From Plectrocnemia conspersa (taxonomy: Eukaryota; Arthropoda; Insecta; Trichoptera; Polycentropodidae): a stretch of DNA of 64,000 nt. The stretch is taken from assembly GCA_009617715.1 (NCBI GenBank), contig VTFK01000497.1, forward strand, positions 264,274-328,273, given 5' to 3'. The position numbers and the translations under genes are program-made. Below are positions 22,852 to 36,000 of this stretch, piece by piece. The notes under the pieces were generated by a model, which was not told where the DNA came from, searched no databases, and saw only the letters and a program-made list of their open reading frames with translations. Positions within the stretch are counted from its first letter, which is position 1. Every line of letters begins with the position of its first letter.

Positions 22852-25800
22852 CGAAAAATACGAGCCTTTTCAATAGCCGCCATTTTGATAAAATATGGTG
22901 GATCAGACAAAAAATCTATTTTTAAAATAAGTTTTATGCGTCATTTCATTGCCATGTTTTTAATTTACCCCGCTGTAACGCATTGTGCTTACGCCTGTCA
23001 TGTTACAACAGAGATTGAAGCAATAAATTTATCTTGTAAATAGTTCGTTAGCCAGCCTGATCTGCAATATTGTTTTAAAAATGCGGTTACTAATCAAACA
23101 ATTAAAAAATATCATAATTCCATGTTTAAAAAATATATATTTAATTTAACCCTTCGGATGATACGGTGTTTTTAATAATTCTTATTTTTCACATATTCAT
23201 CGGTTTTTCATAAACATATTATAATTAACTTAAGCGCCAGCGACTCACCGATGAGTCACTTGTTGTTTGTTTTTTTTTTAATTTTTTAAAACAATTTTTT
23301 TTAATTATTAAATATTATTGTACTATATTAATTTATCAGTAAGCTACGTATTTTATATTTATTTATAGTAAAAGATCCTGACGCGTGAAGAGAAGTACAA
23401 TCGCTGGCGTTTAAAGGGTTAAATTCATTTTAAAACTGTTTCATAACGGGATAACAAGTTCACAAATGAATTTAATTTTTCGAACATCATGACACATTTA
23501 TTTTATAGAATGACGAACAATTTTTTTTAGCATCCAAAGAGTTAAATAAAAATATATTTGGGTTTTTAAGGACATAACTGCCATAGTTTTGTTTATATCA
23601 ATATGAAACTTATTTTAAAAATAAATGTTAATATCTTATAAATAGTTAATCCGCCATATTGTGACTATTCAAAAAAAAAAAAATTGTAACTTCGTTTAAA
23701 CAATTTTTATAGAATAAAGTATTTTTATAGAATAAAAGAGGTAAAAAATGATTAAAAATTAAAAGGAGATGTTGGATATAACGAAATTTAAAGACAATAT
23801 AACGACCGTAATTTAAATCATAACGACATGAAACTTGTTCTAAAAATAGTTCTTGTAATTATATTTTTGATAGTCAACCTAATCTAGTTATTCCAAAATA
23901 AAAAATCGTCATTTGTAGATATATAAAAAATCATAGAAAAAAAATAGACAAAATGTTTATTAATAAAAATTAAAATTGAATAAATTCTTAATTTTTTAAT
24001 GGTTATACAATATATAAAAAAAATAAAAATCATAGCTTAAATTAAAAAATCTTATAATAGTTATATATTTATATACAGAAATTTTCCTATTTTTTTTATT
24101 GTATTGCATTTAAAATCACTAGATTAAATCATTATAATAAAAAAGGTAAAATCTCAGGTAGATATAAAAATAATAAATAGCCTATAACAAAAAAACTTAT
24201 TACATCAATTTTATGTAGATCACTACAATAAGAAAAACGATAATTTTGTACACAAAATAGTTTATACGAATAAAAATTTTCTACTTTAAAAATCCAGAAG
24301 CTAAGCTTTAAATAAATTAAATATATACCATATGCCATATTCTATGATAATCAATCATAAAAAACTAGGAATTTCACCAAATATTTAATCTAAAAGTTGC
24401 AGCTTTAAACTGTAGCGCATTCAGTGACATAAATATATGATAAAAGCATATTATTGCTTAATTAACAACAATAAACAATATGAAAACTATATCTACGATT
24501 ATCGATTATCTATAGGAATTATAATAAATTAAGAAAATCGAATATAACATATATAAATTTATTCCTAATAACAATAATATAAAACACAGTACGCGTTTTT
24601 CAATCTAAAATATGATTGAGCTCGACCACCCCAAGGTAAGATAGTTACCTGTCATCTACATGTGATTGAACAGGGTCTCTCATTTGTATTTTTAATTGCT
24701 ATATTCACATAAAATAATCGCAATTATAAAGTTATTGCGCGGCATCACAAAGGAGCAATAACGCAGAGGGGCGGCAAACTGATTTCGTTGAATTTATATT
24801 CTGGGCTGTAAAATGCGATTAGGGCTCGGAACCACCTACAAATTGGTCAACGAATCACCATGGGTGGTTCCCATGGTGAACACTTTGAGGAATGTTAAGA
24901 TGCACCGGCGGAAAAGGAGAGAAAGAGAGAAGAGGCTGCATCATCGTGACGATTGGAAACAAAGAGATGTGTATACTGTGGAGAATGGATTCGAGTGTCG
25001 CCAAAGGGTTATATATAATATAAGGAAACGTTGAGAAATATGGTATGTGTATATGGAAGGGTCAGAGATATGGGAAGCTTAGGCTTTAGTAATGTAGATG
25101 AAAGTATAAATAGAATGTCAGAATTATTGATTGATGAGAGTTGAATCCCGAATAAGAATAATTCTTAATGGACTTTTAAGATATATTATGAGAACTAATC
25201 GAAGCATGTTATATTTAAGTACTAAGACACTATTCAGAAAAAATATTTTAATTAATATATATAAGATACACTATAAATAATCAAGTAAGAAATATTTCAC
25301 TTTTTATTAGTTATCATATCTTGATATAATAAATATATAATAAAATTATACATATTAATAAACATTTTTATATGTTGATATTCAATATAAAAATTACGTT
25401 AAAGTCCAAATATAAGTTCTCAAACTACTTTTAGAATATTAAACTGCCAGGACGCTTTTCCCAACAAATATTACACTCGCCTCTTGCGAATCAAAACCAC
25501 AAACTCATGCACAATATTAATGATGTTGGCTATTTCATCTGAAAACATTGCAGCTATGCGACTTTAAACCACAAGAGGAAACCACAATCCCTGGGTATAC
25601 ACAATATAGGATAGCATAGGTTCATACCCTCGCATAGATCGACCACCTTTATTGCTAGTTAATTTCGCATCCAGGTAAACATAAAAGCTGTCTTTAGTAT
25701 CATGTCAGAGCAATTTACTATCCTATAACCAGAGATATATAACACACAAACACAATCAAAATAAGGAGATAAACGTCTCGAATTAGATCTGATTCATTGG

Positions 25801-27190
25801 CAGTTAAAGAGTTGAAATGCTGAACCGTTTACGGAGAGTTAAACGTTATTTAACAGATTGCTTTTAATACCACGTCTAATTATATATAAATGTCTTAACT
25901 ACAGTCGATTATAACTTTAATGACCACATAGTTAAAGTAAAATCGTAAAATTAGTTGAGAATATAAGAACATAAATAAATCTTCTCGTGTCTATCCCTTA
26001 AAATTGCTTTAACACGCAAGTTCCAAGAAACGAGTCAATTGGCAAAAAACAATAGTCTTCCTATTGTTCAACAAAGGGCCGATATCCTTTGTCCAATACA
26101 TTGGTCCACAAAGGACTGATTTCCACGCTCGAGAGCCATAACATGTGGATATGTCAATTTCAAAATAAGATTCTCAAATTGTGGCGAAAATAGAAATTAT
26201 TTTTTTAATTGGATCGTTTAGCGCTGGCGCGCTACATCAATATCATTACGCATTTTAAGTGTTAAAATAGTTAAAGCAATTGAACGACTAGCCGGTTAAT
26301 CTATTTATAAGTTACTAAATTATTTATAAACGAATTTTTGATTGGCTTAAAATAATCATACATAATACAAGTTAATAAATATTATAATATTTATATACAG
26401 CTCTGATTTTTGTATAATATTACAAGAATTAAGAGTAGTTCTGATTTACATTTAATTTGCGGAAAAATCACAGATGTCACCGACCGAAAACAAAACTGCA
26501 AAATGAACTCTACCATTTTTTTGCAATCCAGTAAAAAAATAAAGTGAAAAAAAATATATTTAACGAGACTGTATTATATAAAAAAAATTAAAATAACCTA
26601 TTCCGCTTTACTCAGAAACATTCCAATCCGTAGATTATTCTCAAATCACTCATAGTAATACATTTTAGATGCCTAAAACTATTTTAAATAAAATTTAAAA
26701 TAAATAATTGTAAAATGAGTGACGATATATCAGAAGATATCAACGCTTCCGCGCATTTGAAAACTTTTTAATAAAGAAATTTTTTTCAGGCACACGCCAC
26801 TGCTTTTTTGTCTCTCAAATTAGCACTCAAAACGCATGCTAATTCACACATAACACTTAGATCATCGACGCGGATGAGTTGCATCCACACATAATCGTCA
26901 AACATGTGTCTCGCAAAAGTTTTCAAGGTGAACATTTTTGACAACAAAAAAAATATAATAAAATTAAAAAAACTTACTGCCGGTGCTTCAAAAGCTCCAT
27001 CATTGCAGCATCACTCTGTTCCGTTGGTTTATTACGAAATACGTCCCGTGGAAAGTCTAGAAAAAAGTTTAAAAAAAAATAGAAAAAATTAAGTTAAGTT
27101 GAGAGACTCCTCACAAGCACAGATTATTTTATTAGGCGAATCACTTTTAATTTATTTATTTTTTGAAAGTGTATAATCGATTGATTGATT
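22852..27190. other. AT-rich noncoding stretch
   Basis: Very AT-rich with no supported gene. CGCCATTTTGATAAAATATGG near 22,880 belongs to the repeat expanded at 42,000-42,950. A perfect hairpin lies at 24,855-24,879 (separate entry). The plus frame at 24,813-25,034 encodes 73 residues with a basic middle (HRRKRREREKRLHHR) but matches nothing I know. Confidence 0.45.
24855..24879. repeat. Perfect 10-bp stem hairpin
   Basis: TCACCATGGG (24,855-24,864), loop TGGTT, then the exact complement CCCATGGTGA (24,870-24,879). It sits inside a 73-codon open frame of unknown meaning. Function unknown. Confidence 0.6.
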
Positions 27191-27224
27191 TAATTATTTT
27201 TTAGGAATTATTAATGATTTCTTT

Positions 27225-27400
27225 GGTACCGAATTCGTACCAGAGGCGAGGCGACCGTTCACCGACGCACGAGGAGAGCAACTGAAGCTTCTGCAGATCA
27301 GCACCAACCCTCTGAACCAATCTGACACTTTCCACTGACCACGCGTGTGCCTCTCCGGTCGGAAGGCAGTGGTTCTCAAAGCGTATAGACGCGATGAACA
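27225..27400 (-). other. GC-rich island with hAT-like terminus
   Basis: An abrupt GC-richer block in AT-rich surroundings. CAGTGGTTCTCAAAGCG near 27,367 resembles the terminal repeats of Charlie/Tip100-type hAT elements, and the block before it (GGCGAGGCGACCGTTCACC and following) resembles no gene I know. The two minus-strand frames are probably incidental. A truncated DNA transposon is the best guess. Confidence 0.35.
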
Positions 27401-28890
27401 AGGAATTGCATAAATTAATACATATAAAAGTTCCTCTATAATATAGCAATAAAAATTAATAAATAAAAATATTCAGATATATTTTTATTAATAATTTATT
27501 CATCACCACAATTATCTGCATATTTAAAATATTTTAAGATTACCCTACAAGAAACATTTTTATAAATGAGATCTAACTTGCTTTATACATTCTTTGACTT
27601 AAACAGAATCAGAAATACTCATTCATAAATAAATGATACGACTTTGCTACAACAAAAATCAGTTGTAACAATGTCGTATCTTCTCTGCTCATACATTGTT
27701 GTATGAGTTCGCCTTTCTACGCAAGCCCTATTTATTTAATTTTAATTCGAACCCTACATAATAGCTTACTGGATACATTTTAAACATTTTCACAAACTTC
27801 CAAATACCTTTAATGGTTTTTAGTACATGACTTCTATATTTTCAACAGGAGAGCCATATTCGTATTATATTAATCTACAATCAATGAAAAAAACTGCTGA
27901 ATATAATTCATGATTATAGCATACTAAAGACAGCTTTTCAGATACATATTTGATTTTAATTGCATTAATTACATAGCATAAACTGAAACTATTACAAATG
28001 TTTTAATTATAAACACATTATATACCTCCTTGATTTATTGAATGCAGAACCGCAACAACACAACTATATTAACTGAAGCAAAGATGCTACTGAGCAAAAT
28101 TTTCAACGACAGTTTTGTTGCAAATTTGTATGTATACATCTTGGTTAAAGTATATAGTAGACCATAGCTTCGATATTTAAAGAGTTATTATAGAATAAAA
28201 TAAAATATTTTTATATAAATATTCTCAAATATAAAAGATTATTTCTAAGAAACAATTCTTTCAATGCATAGCTAGGAATTGAAATATTTAGAAAATAAAT
28301 TAATGTAATTAATACATGTGATTATGGCTAGTGATTCCAAAATTATCTTACTTAAGCTATTACCGAAAAAAATGAAGCCGGCGTAAAAAGTAATTATCAG
28401 TAGTATTTTTTTTAATAATTATAAAGTTATTAGTCAGTTCTACCTTTTGGATACATTTTAACATTTTAATCTATGTTTTATTTGCTCTTTTACATAATAC
28501 CAGCTGCAGTGACATCCACTGATTATAATTTATATTACATATAATAATTTATAATCAGGCCAACCAAGAGGGGGGAGAGAGGAGACCGAGAGAGGATTTA
28601 CTGATGTATTTCAAGTGTAAGTTATTATTGTTGACTTTCATTGCTTTTTTGAACTTTCAAAAAATATTTGACATAAGAGGAAATATTCAACGAATGTAAA
28701 TTAGTAGCAGAAAATTTAGGTATTCAATATGAAAATTCAGATCGAATACCTAAGGAAGAAGCAAAGAATAACGAAAAATCAGCAGCAGCAAGCACCAGAT
28801 GATTTATATAAATTTAACGTTTTTATAGATTGTATTATCGACAATTATGCAGCAAAATAAATAAATAGTACATTCAGTGTCATGTGATTA
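27401..28890. other. AT-rich noncoding stretch
   Basis: No supported gene. A purine-rich patch (GGGGGGAGAGAGGAGACCGAGAG) lies near 28,568. Confidence 0.45.
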
Positions 28891-28894
28891 TTCC

Positions 28895-29285
28895 TAAAAT
28901 AAAATCAAGAAAAAACAGTCTTGAATCTATCCCGAAAATATTTAGTAAAATCATATCGGAATACATTTTCACCAGTAGATATATATATAGTCTAGTAAAA
29001 TTATATGATTTCAACTTTTCTATATGTAGTAATATATATATTTTCATACTTATCATTATTTATTTACATCCGATGTACAAAGTGTATTTTTTTGGCAAAG
29101 TTATATTTTCACTAGTAAAGTCCAAATACATTTTCACTAGTAGATATATATTTCTACAAGCGCTAATATGCTGCTCTAAAAATGTCTATGAAACTCAATT
29201 TGTCAGTTGCGAAACGTCCATTTTCTGTTCAAACCCAAACCTAACCTAATGAAACTTCTAAAACTAATTATAGTTCTAGAACTTT
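28895..29285 (-). mobile_element. Repeat family A, inverted copy
   Basis: The reverse complement matches 44,540-44,890 and 58,850-59,240: a block with AAACTAATTATA, then GTTTGGGTTTGAACAGAAAA, TTGAGTTTCATAGACATTT, the paired CACTAGT half-palindromes, TTGAAATCATATAATTTTAC and TATTTTCGGGATAGATTCAA. It lies directly before the LTR-like element at 29,318. The 121-codon plus frame here is an artefact of the repeat. Confidence 0.75.
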
Positions 29286-29317
29286 TATTATGTCAAGCCT
29301 AAAATACAAATTAAGCC

Positions 29318-29964
29318 TGTCTCATTGTTAATGACTCTGACCATAAACGATCATTTATTAACAATAAGACAAATATCATGGCACAAGAAGGATTTTTTTA
29401 ACAACACAACCCTTTGTCACCAGAAAATCACCACATCCGTGATTATTTCCGAAAAATGTGATAGACCGTGGACGAGCAAAAAGGATCGCTTTCGAAAAAG
29501 GCATATCCGATTTCACCAGTTCTACGAAGCAATTGCAGCGATTGGTTTGAAGATCGCTGCACATATACGATTGGTCAGCAAGCGTGCAACCCCTAGAGAA
29601 TATAAGCCCAGACTCTGACGAGGAGAGGACAGACACGCAACAGAGAGACAGTCCGAGCGCCGAGCCAACCAATAGCCATCCGAAGGGACCAGCTACGCGC
29701 CCTCACCGACAGATCTGAAGATCACTCCTGGAATTTCCGAATCACCAACCGCATGAAGAATCACACCGAACACTCGCCGCACGCAGCCACAAGAGCCCTG
29801 AGGATTATCTACGGGCATCACCACCTGCGTCAACTTCACCGCAGTTGAGAGAAACGTCTCGCCATTAATCGTCCATCGTTGCATGTAAATATTAACTAAT
29901 AAAAAGTCTACTTAGATTCACACAAGACTGCGATATCAACCACCCTGAGGACCAGCGCCCCCTA
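29318..29964 (+). mobile_element. LTR-like / TRIM-like element, copy 2
   Basis: Longer relative of 13,841-14,255. Begins TGTCTCATTGTTAATGA and its start folds against TTAACAATAAGACA ending at 29,371. Contains the CAGACTCTGACGAGGAG block, AGCTACGCGCCCTCACCGACAG and AATAAAAAGTCTA (possible polyadenylation signal, about 29,899), ending near GCGCCCCCTA. No retroviral-type protein is encoded. The several open frames on both strands reflect its balanced base composition. Confidence 0.6.
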
Positions 29965-30079
29965 AAAGCCAACTCAGTGGAAGAATAAGTAATGACAGAC
30001 ATAATCTCACATATTGCTCCATAGTTTGTCTGCATTGCGATATTACTATGGACTCTTAATAAAAAAAGCGCTGAGCAAA

Positions 30080-30200
30080 ATATATTTAAACTGAATTTTA
30101 GTCAATAGGAGAGCGCAAAAAAATTATCACTTCTCAGAAGGCAAAAAATCACGTCAAAAGCAATAAAATCGTGCCTGCGGCGTTGTAGTGGGGACGCTCG
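30080..30200 (+). repeat. Repeat family A, 5' module only
   Basis: Matches one arm of the hairpin module at 58,504-58,613: GAATTTTAGTCAATAGGAGAGCGC, ACTTCTCAGAAGGCAAAAAATC, AAAAGCAATAAAATCGTGCC and GGGACGCTCGG. This is an isolated fragment without the CACTAGT part. Confidence 0.65.
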
Positions 30201-32180
30201 GATTGGTGTTTATAATAAGAAAAATGAATAACATAGTGTTAATTTTGCCCAATCTTAAACAAAGCGAAACAAGTTGTTGTACAAAATCATACAAATGTAT
30301 TTTTTTTATAAAAAAATTAAAACTAAATCAAGACAACATTTACAGTAACAATTTTAAAAAAAAAAATATTGGATATCTATGTTTAAATTATGATTAAAGA
30401 GCGAGAATAAAATGTATTAAATGTCTAAACCCAAAAAGATCTCGCTAAATATTATATAATAAAACATATCTAGAGACGGTCCTTTTATATCCGTATTTTA
30501 AGACGCACAAGTGTTACATTTCCAATTTACTTTACATCTATGTGGCACAGATGTATTATTAATAACTAAAAAGAACATGTAAATATAACATTAATAAAAC
30601 ATTTATAACCATAACGTTTTTAAAATAATAATTTTTGATAATCGCTACATTTTAAATTAAAAATCTCACAGCCAATCTAGAGCAAAACTCAAAGATTTGT
30701 ATTTTTTTAAAATAAAATAAATGGGCGATAAGATAACAACATCGCAAACAACAAACTAATACTGTTCTGTGTCATTACACGTACCGGTGCATCCCTCCCG
30801 GTGGACAACTAATCACAAGGCAGGAATTTAAGAGTATGTGATGAACAATGTTATTGTATACTGACTTGAAAAAGATAAACAGAATGAAGTAAACATACTT
30901 GAAGACTGATATAAACTATCAATATGCTTTAAATACACTACGTATACAAAATTTAAGAAGCTGCTTCTACACAATTTTAGACTAAATATTTTCTCAAATA
31001 TATTTATAGACAAACGTTCAGGCAAATATAGATAGTATTTATTAGCTTTAATTAACAAGCCAAGCCATTATTGCAATTTTTAAATAAATCTTGATATAAA
31101 CATTGACGAGATATAATGTTGATGTCATCAAAAGTATTTTTTGTTATATGCTATGCATTACAGCTTACTCATATTTCATCTCTAATTTTAAACGCTGGAT
31201 TTGATGTGTGTATGTATAATAATTCACACATCATGTAAAATATGGGAGAGCATCGTTTTTTACAGACAATAAAATGATTCATATTAAGGTTTAATATTCA
31301 CATTTCTCTAGTTATTGAGCTGTATAATATTTGTTCGTTAAATTGATTTTAATAGTCGAAAGTTTCAACGTTCATAACTTGTTCTATTAAAGAAAAAAAA
31401 ACCCTTGCCGTATAGAAAATATAAAAAAGATAAAAACCGGTGCCACCCACGCAACAAAGTTTTATTTATTATCGAATCTTGTCCCATTTAGTTTATTTTT
31501 AAGTTTTAAAGTATAAAGTTTCATTAATTGGTAGCAACGCTCGGATTAGATAAACCAAATGGAAAAATAATTGTCACGCATAAATAAGCGTGGGCACTCG
31601 TAGCCCTTATCGAAAACTATAACGTATTCCTAGTTTATGAATTAATATCACTATAAACATTCCATCAATCGTAATAACATGTAGGCAAATTCATTAAAAA
31701 AAATGTAAACACACCGGATTTGAGATAAGTCTTCTCGACAAGAGCGTGTAGCAACTACGGTTCAACTGGCAATTTGTTGATAATATTCATTAACCGTTCC
31801 AGAAGCCAGGAAGTCAGGAAGGACATCATTTGTGCGAATGTTATCAAAAAATACATTATTTATATTTAATGACACAAAACAAGTACTTTGGCCATGTAAT
31901 ACAGAATCTTTTAGTAGCTAATGGAAGAAAAAATTAGGGCAGGCTCAAAATATTGATGTTAGTAAGACTTCTTTTCCTTTTGATTCTTCTGCATTCCCTT
32001 TGCTATTTTTTTTTAATTTATTTATATCATTATTTTTTATTACAAATGACCATCATGACTTGACAGATTTCGTAAGCGCGTCATGATGTCATGATACATA
32101 AACAATAAGTATGCCATTTAATATTACAAAATTAAAAATAACAATTAAGGCACACAAGTAAAATAGATGAGCACCATCCC
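30201..32180. other. AT-rich noncoding stretch
   Basis: No supported gene. The word ACGGTCCTTTTATATCCGT near 30,477 recurs at 33,853 (see findings). Confidence 0.45.
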
Positions 32181-32186
32181 ATATAT

Positions 32187-33000
32187 TTTTTCCAGCTCCA
32201 CATAGCTAACGCCGAAAACATCCTTATGATTGGCAAGCTCGTTGAGAAGCTAAATGACTCGTGCTTCTCGAAGAGCGTTTTCTACGGCCGCTACGGGCAT
32301 ATCAACGCTTGAGAAAAGTATCAATGGGAGTGCCGCAAGACAGCATTCTCGGCCCTCGTCTTTTTTCCATTTTTATACATGACGTTCCAACCCCACAGTA
32401 CTGTCAATGTGTGTCATATGCGGATGATTTGGCAATCTATGCCGAAAATAATCGACAAAAGACTCGAAAGCGGATTGCGGCAACTGCGCAACTACAGCAA
32501 GTGTAAAATAAAAATAAATGACGCCAAAACGGAAGCTATAATGTTCTCTCATAGAACAAGGGCGGCTCTATTATCACAAATAAAATTGAATGCTGAGGTA
32601 ATTCCCTAGGCAAAATCTGTTAAATATCTCGGGATGAACCTGAATTGCAAAAAAAATTGAAGCCATTAGACAAAAAAAATTGCAGCCATCTCAGCTATTG
32701 CTCCAATTTTCTGAAGAAGAAGCGGTCTTTGTAGCAAAAAATATTTTTTTGTTATATAAATCTATGATACGGCCGCTGATGACATATGGAGCTCCTGTAT
32801 GGTCCAAAATATCGCATAGCTCCTTCCGCAAAATATGTATTTTGCAAAACAAATTCTTAAATGCCCACCCTAGAACTAACATCAAAGAACTTCCCTTGCG
32901 ATGTGGAAGTTTATGAACGATAAAGGACTTTTGCCATAGATAGACATTTAACTTCTATAATAGTTCAAAAAACAGAAGAATAAATAACACCTATATCACT
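32187..33000 (+). pseudogene. jockey-like LINE reverse transcriptase pseudogene
   Basis: Several frames, broken by shifts and stops, together give the end of a jockey-clade reverse transcriptase in correct order. GVPQDSILGPRLFSIFIHDV followed by the catalytic YADD (about 32,323-32,450) is in one frame. INDAKTEAIMFSHR (about 32,510-32,560) and VKYLGMNLNCK (about 32,617-32,650) are in others. FLLYKSMIRPLMTYGAPVWS, SFRKICILQNKFLNAHPRTN and LRCGSL close the 3' domain (about 32,740-32,916). The upstream palm and the endonuclease are missing, so this is a 5'-truncated, decayed insertion, as is usual for LINEs. Confidence 0.9.
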
Positions 33001-36000
33001 ACCGATCTTGGCAAATACAACTTTAATAACTACCGTTTATGTAAATACATAAGCTACCTAAACATATATTATGAAACGAATCATACGAAAAGTTTAATGA
33101 TCTGCATTCAGGTGCTTACTGTTGTGACACCTGCAAGCCCACGGAAAGAGTAAGGGTGCCAAAAATCGTCCGGTACAAGAGTCGTCCGCCACTAGCTCCG
33201 GCACTCTATATTGAACCAAAAAATGGGGAGGGGCGGGCAAATGCATTGTTTATGTCCTTTGCCTAAATCATAACCTTCCTAATTCTTAAGTTCGATCCTT
33301 ATGCGCTTCATATATTTAAAAAAAAAAATAAGGAATGAATACGTTTCTGACGGACGCGGTTTTGCACATGAGTTTTTTCGGAAGTGATATCGTTTACTCT
33401 CACTCTTAAAATACTATATTGATATAGGTCATGGATGGCGAACATATGACAAACGTCACTAAATGCTACCATAAAATTTATTTATTTATTTTAAAATATG
33501 CGTTACTCTAACAAATAAATATTTTTTCAGCTGTAACGTTCTAAATATAAAATCATGAAACGCTGATTCTTAAAATATTTTTGATATCTACTGTAAATGA
33601 TTTATTTGCTATATATGTTTTATCAATATTTATAATATATTATTCAAGTGAAATATTTCAATTGTGTTTATTATAAAACACTTCTCAATGTCCTTTATCC
33701 TAATTTTACTCATATTTTTCAAAATTGTATAAAAATTCTAGTTTAAAAGTTTTTACACCCAAAAATATGTTTATTTATTAACGACTACGCATATGATGTT
33801 CCGTTATTTATTAAATGTTTTATTCGCATTTCACTAATTTTGAGTTCGTATGACGGTCCTTTTATATCCGTCTTTTGCGACTACAATTGTTTTTTGTTCA
33901 GAAATTTTTTTCATGTTAATCTGAGATTTTTCCTCTATATTTACTCAATATTCATTTAAATTTTAAATCGGTAACACCCTAAATTATATGGGTTGTCATT
34001 TCATAGAACGGCTATATGGTAAATCTCTGAACTCAAATGCTTAAAAAATTAGCGCTTTCTTCTAAAAATGCCTCATTTATACCACTGTTAATGACAATAT
34101 GTGTTTAAAATATCTAACAATTACTCGCTGCACGATCAAATATCATAATAACATATAATAAAAAATGTTGCTTATTGTTGTTTTAACACGTATTTTTTTC
34201 TCACGGTCAATGCGGCAATTTCTATAAGGGTTTTATACGTTACTGTTTATAAAAGAAACGATACAATAGATCATCAGCTATGAATATAAAACATACTATT
34301 TTTATCAATCAAAAAAATAAAAATCTTTAATATTTTTATAAATATATTATGAAAAACCTATATTGATTATTCGTTTAATTTATATTTTTTATTGATAAGT
34401 GTATTTTGTAACACTTGTAAAAAAGGTTCGTCATTCCTATAGATTTTAGTAGCAGACGTTTATTTTCTATTTATGTTACTATCAATTTTGCAACAATATT
34501 TACTGTGCGAGTTCACATTTCTTGTCACAAAACCATATTGTTTACTTAATTATAATTTAACATAAATAAAAGTACACTAATACCGATTTTAAAAATACAT
34601 ATAAATTAGTAGTTTAATATAAACAACATATAAAAATCTAAGAGTAACATATTTAAAAAAATAGTATTTAATAAAACCAAATTTAACTGAGCCAAACTAG
34701 ATTATAAATATATATTTGCTATAATGTGTTTTACATTCAAACTATTTACTAAAGCAAATCCATATACTTTACACTATAAAGTGTTTAAAAAAAAACGTTT
34801 ACGATTAAAATGCAAATTAAATGATTTTTTTATAAGGTAAAATTGTTTGATTTCAATGTAATTAAAAAAAAAATATTTTTATCAATTACTTAAAGCAGTA
34901 ACAATGGAAAAATATTAATATCAACCTTAGTATAGATTTTTTTATATTAATCTTAAGACTAATAAAATATATTTTACTGTATAAAATATATCTAATATCA
35001 ATCCATAATATTTATTTTTCTATTAAATTGAAATGGCATAATTTCTAACTAATGCAATTCGATATTTTTTGTTGGAATATACATTTGCACGATTTTCGTA
35101 TTTAAACATAAATCAATGTAGTCTTTACAATCATGAATTAAAATGCTGTAAATATAGCGGCAAAAGGAAAATTTTTATGATTATTTTTAAAGGAAAAACT
35201 TTCCATTTAAAAGTGAATTTTTATCCCACATGATTTCCTATTTTACGTGCCCTCTAGAGCTGCCCTGAATTAAATTTATATAAAGAGGTGTTGTGTTTAC
35301 AAAAAAATATGTACCAAAAAATCTAAATGATAAACCTTTACATTATAAATAGACTCAATAATCGCATAATAAACCATTCCAATTAAATCGGGGCCAGGCG
35401 AGGGCGGTATAGTAACAGGAAGGAGATAAAGTGCGCCCACTACGCCGGAACCGGAAGTTAGTTTGGTCGAAAAACTCTCATTTGGCCATCAAACAACAAA
35501 ACACGGCCAATCGCCTCACAGATTAAACGAAAATCTTGTACGAGCATCAGACAATTTTCAGGAACGATTTGATACAATGCGGAATACAACAAACGTTCAA
35601 TCGATTGTTTTCTTCACCTTAACATCATATTTATGGTCTGGGAAGTGCGTTAAATATATTATATACTGTATTTAATATAATTGTGGCCATTTAAATGAAC
35701 CTATACAGAATTTAAGCAAATTATGTTCGGAATAAATATTGTATAATTATATGATTCGCTAACAATGCTGAAATTACAACAAGCTCTAGTATCATTATCG
35801 TGTCACGCAACAACTTTATCTTCTTTTGGCGTTTGTGCAATTGGATAATGGTGTGTATAATACAAAATGGCGTCAAAAAGAGGTAAATGGCCCTACGAAT
35901 GAAACAATCGTGTACGTGACATTTGCTAAAATTTCAGTTAACCACGACTTGTCATCACATCATGTGAGGTCAGCGTCTTCATTCGGTCATTGCATAAAAA

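Noticed and set aside
28884..29249. 121-codon open frame
   Set aside because: It coincides with repeat family A in inverted orientation, and its Tyr/Ile/Phe-rich translation reflects AT-rich repeats.
29325..29884. Open frames on both strands of the LTR-like element
   Set aside because: Both strands are open by composition and no gag, pol or env motif is present.
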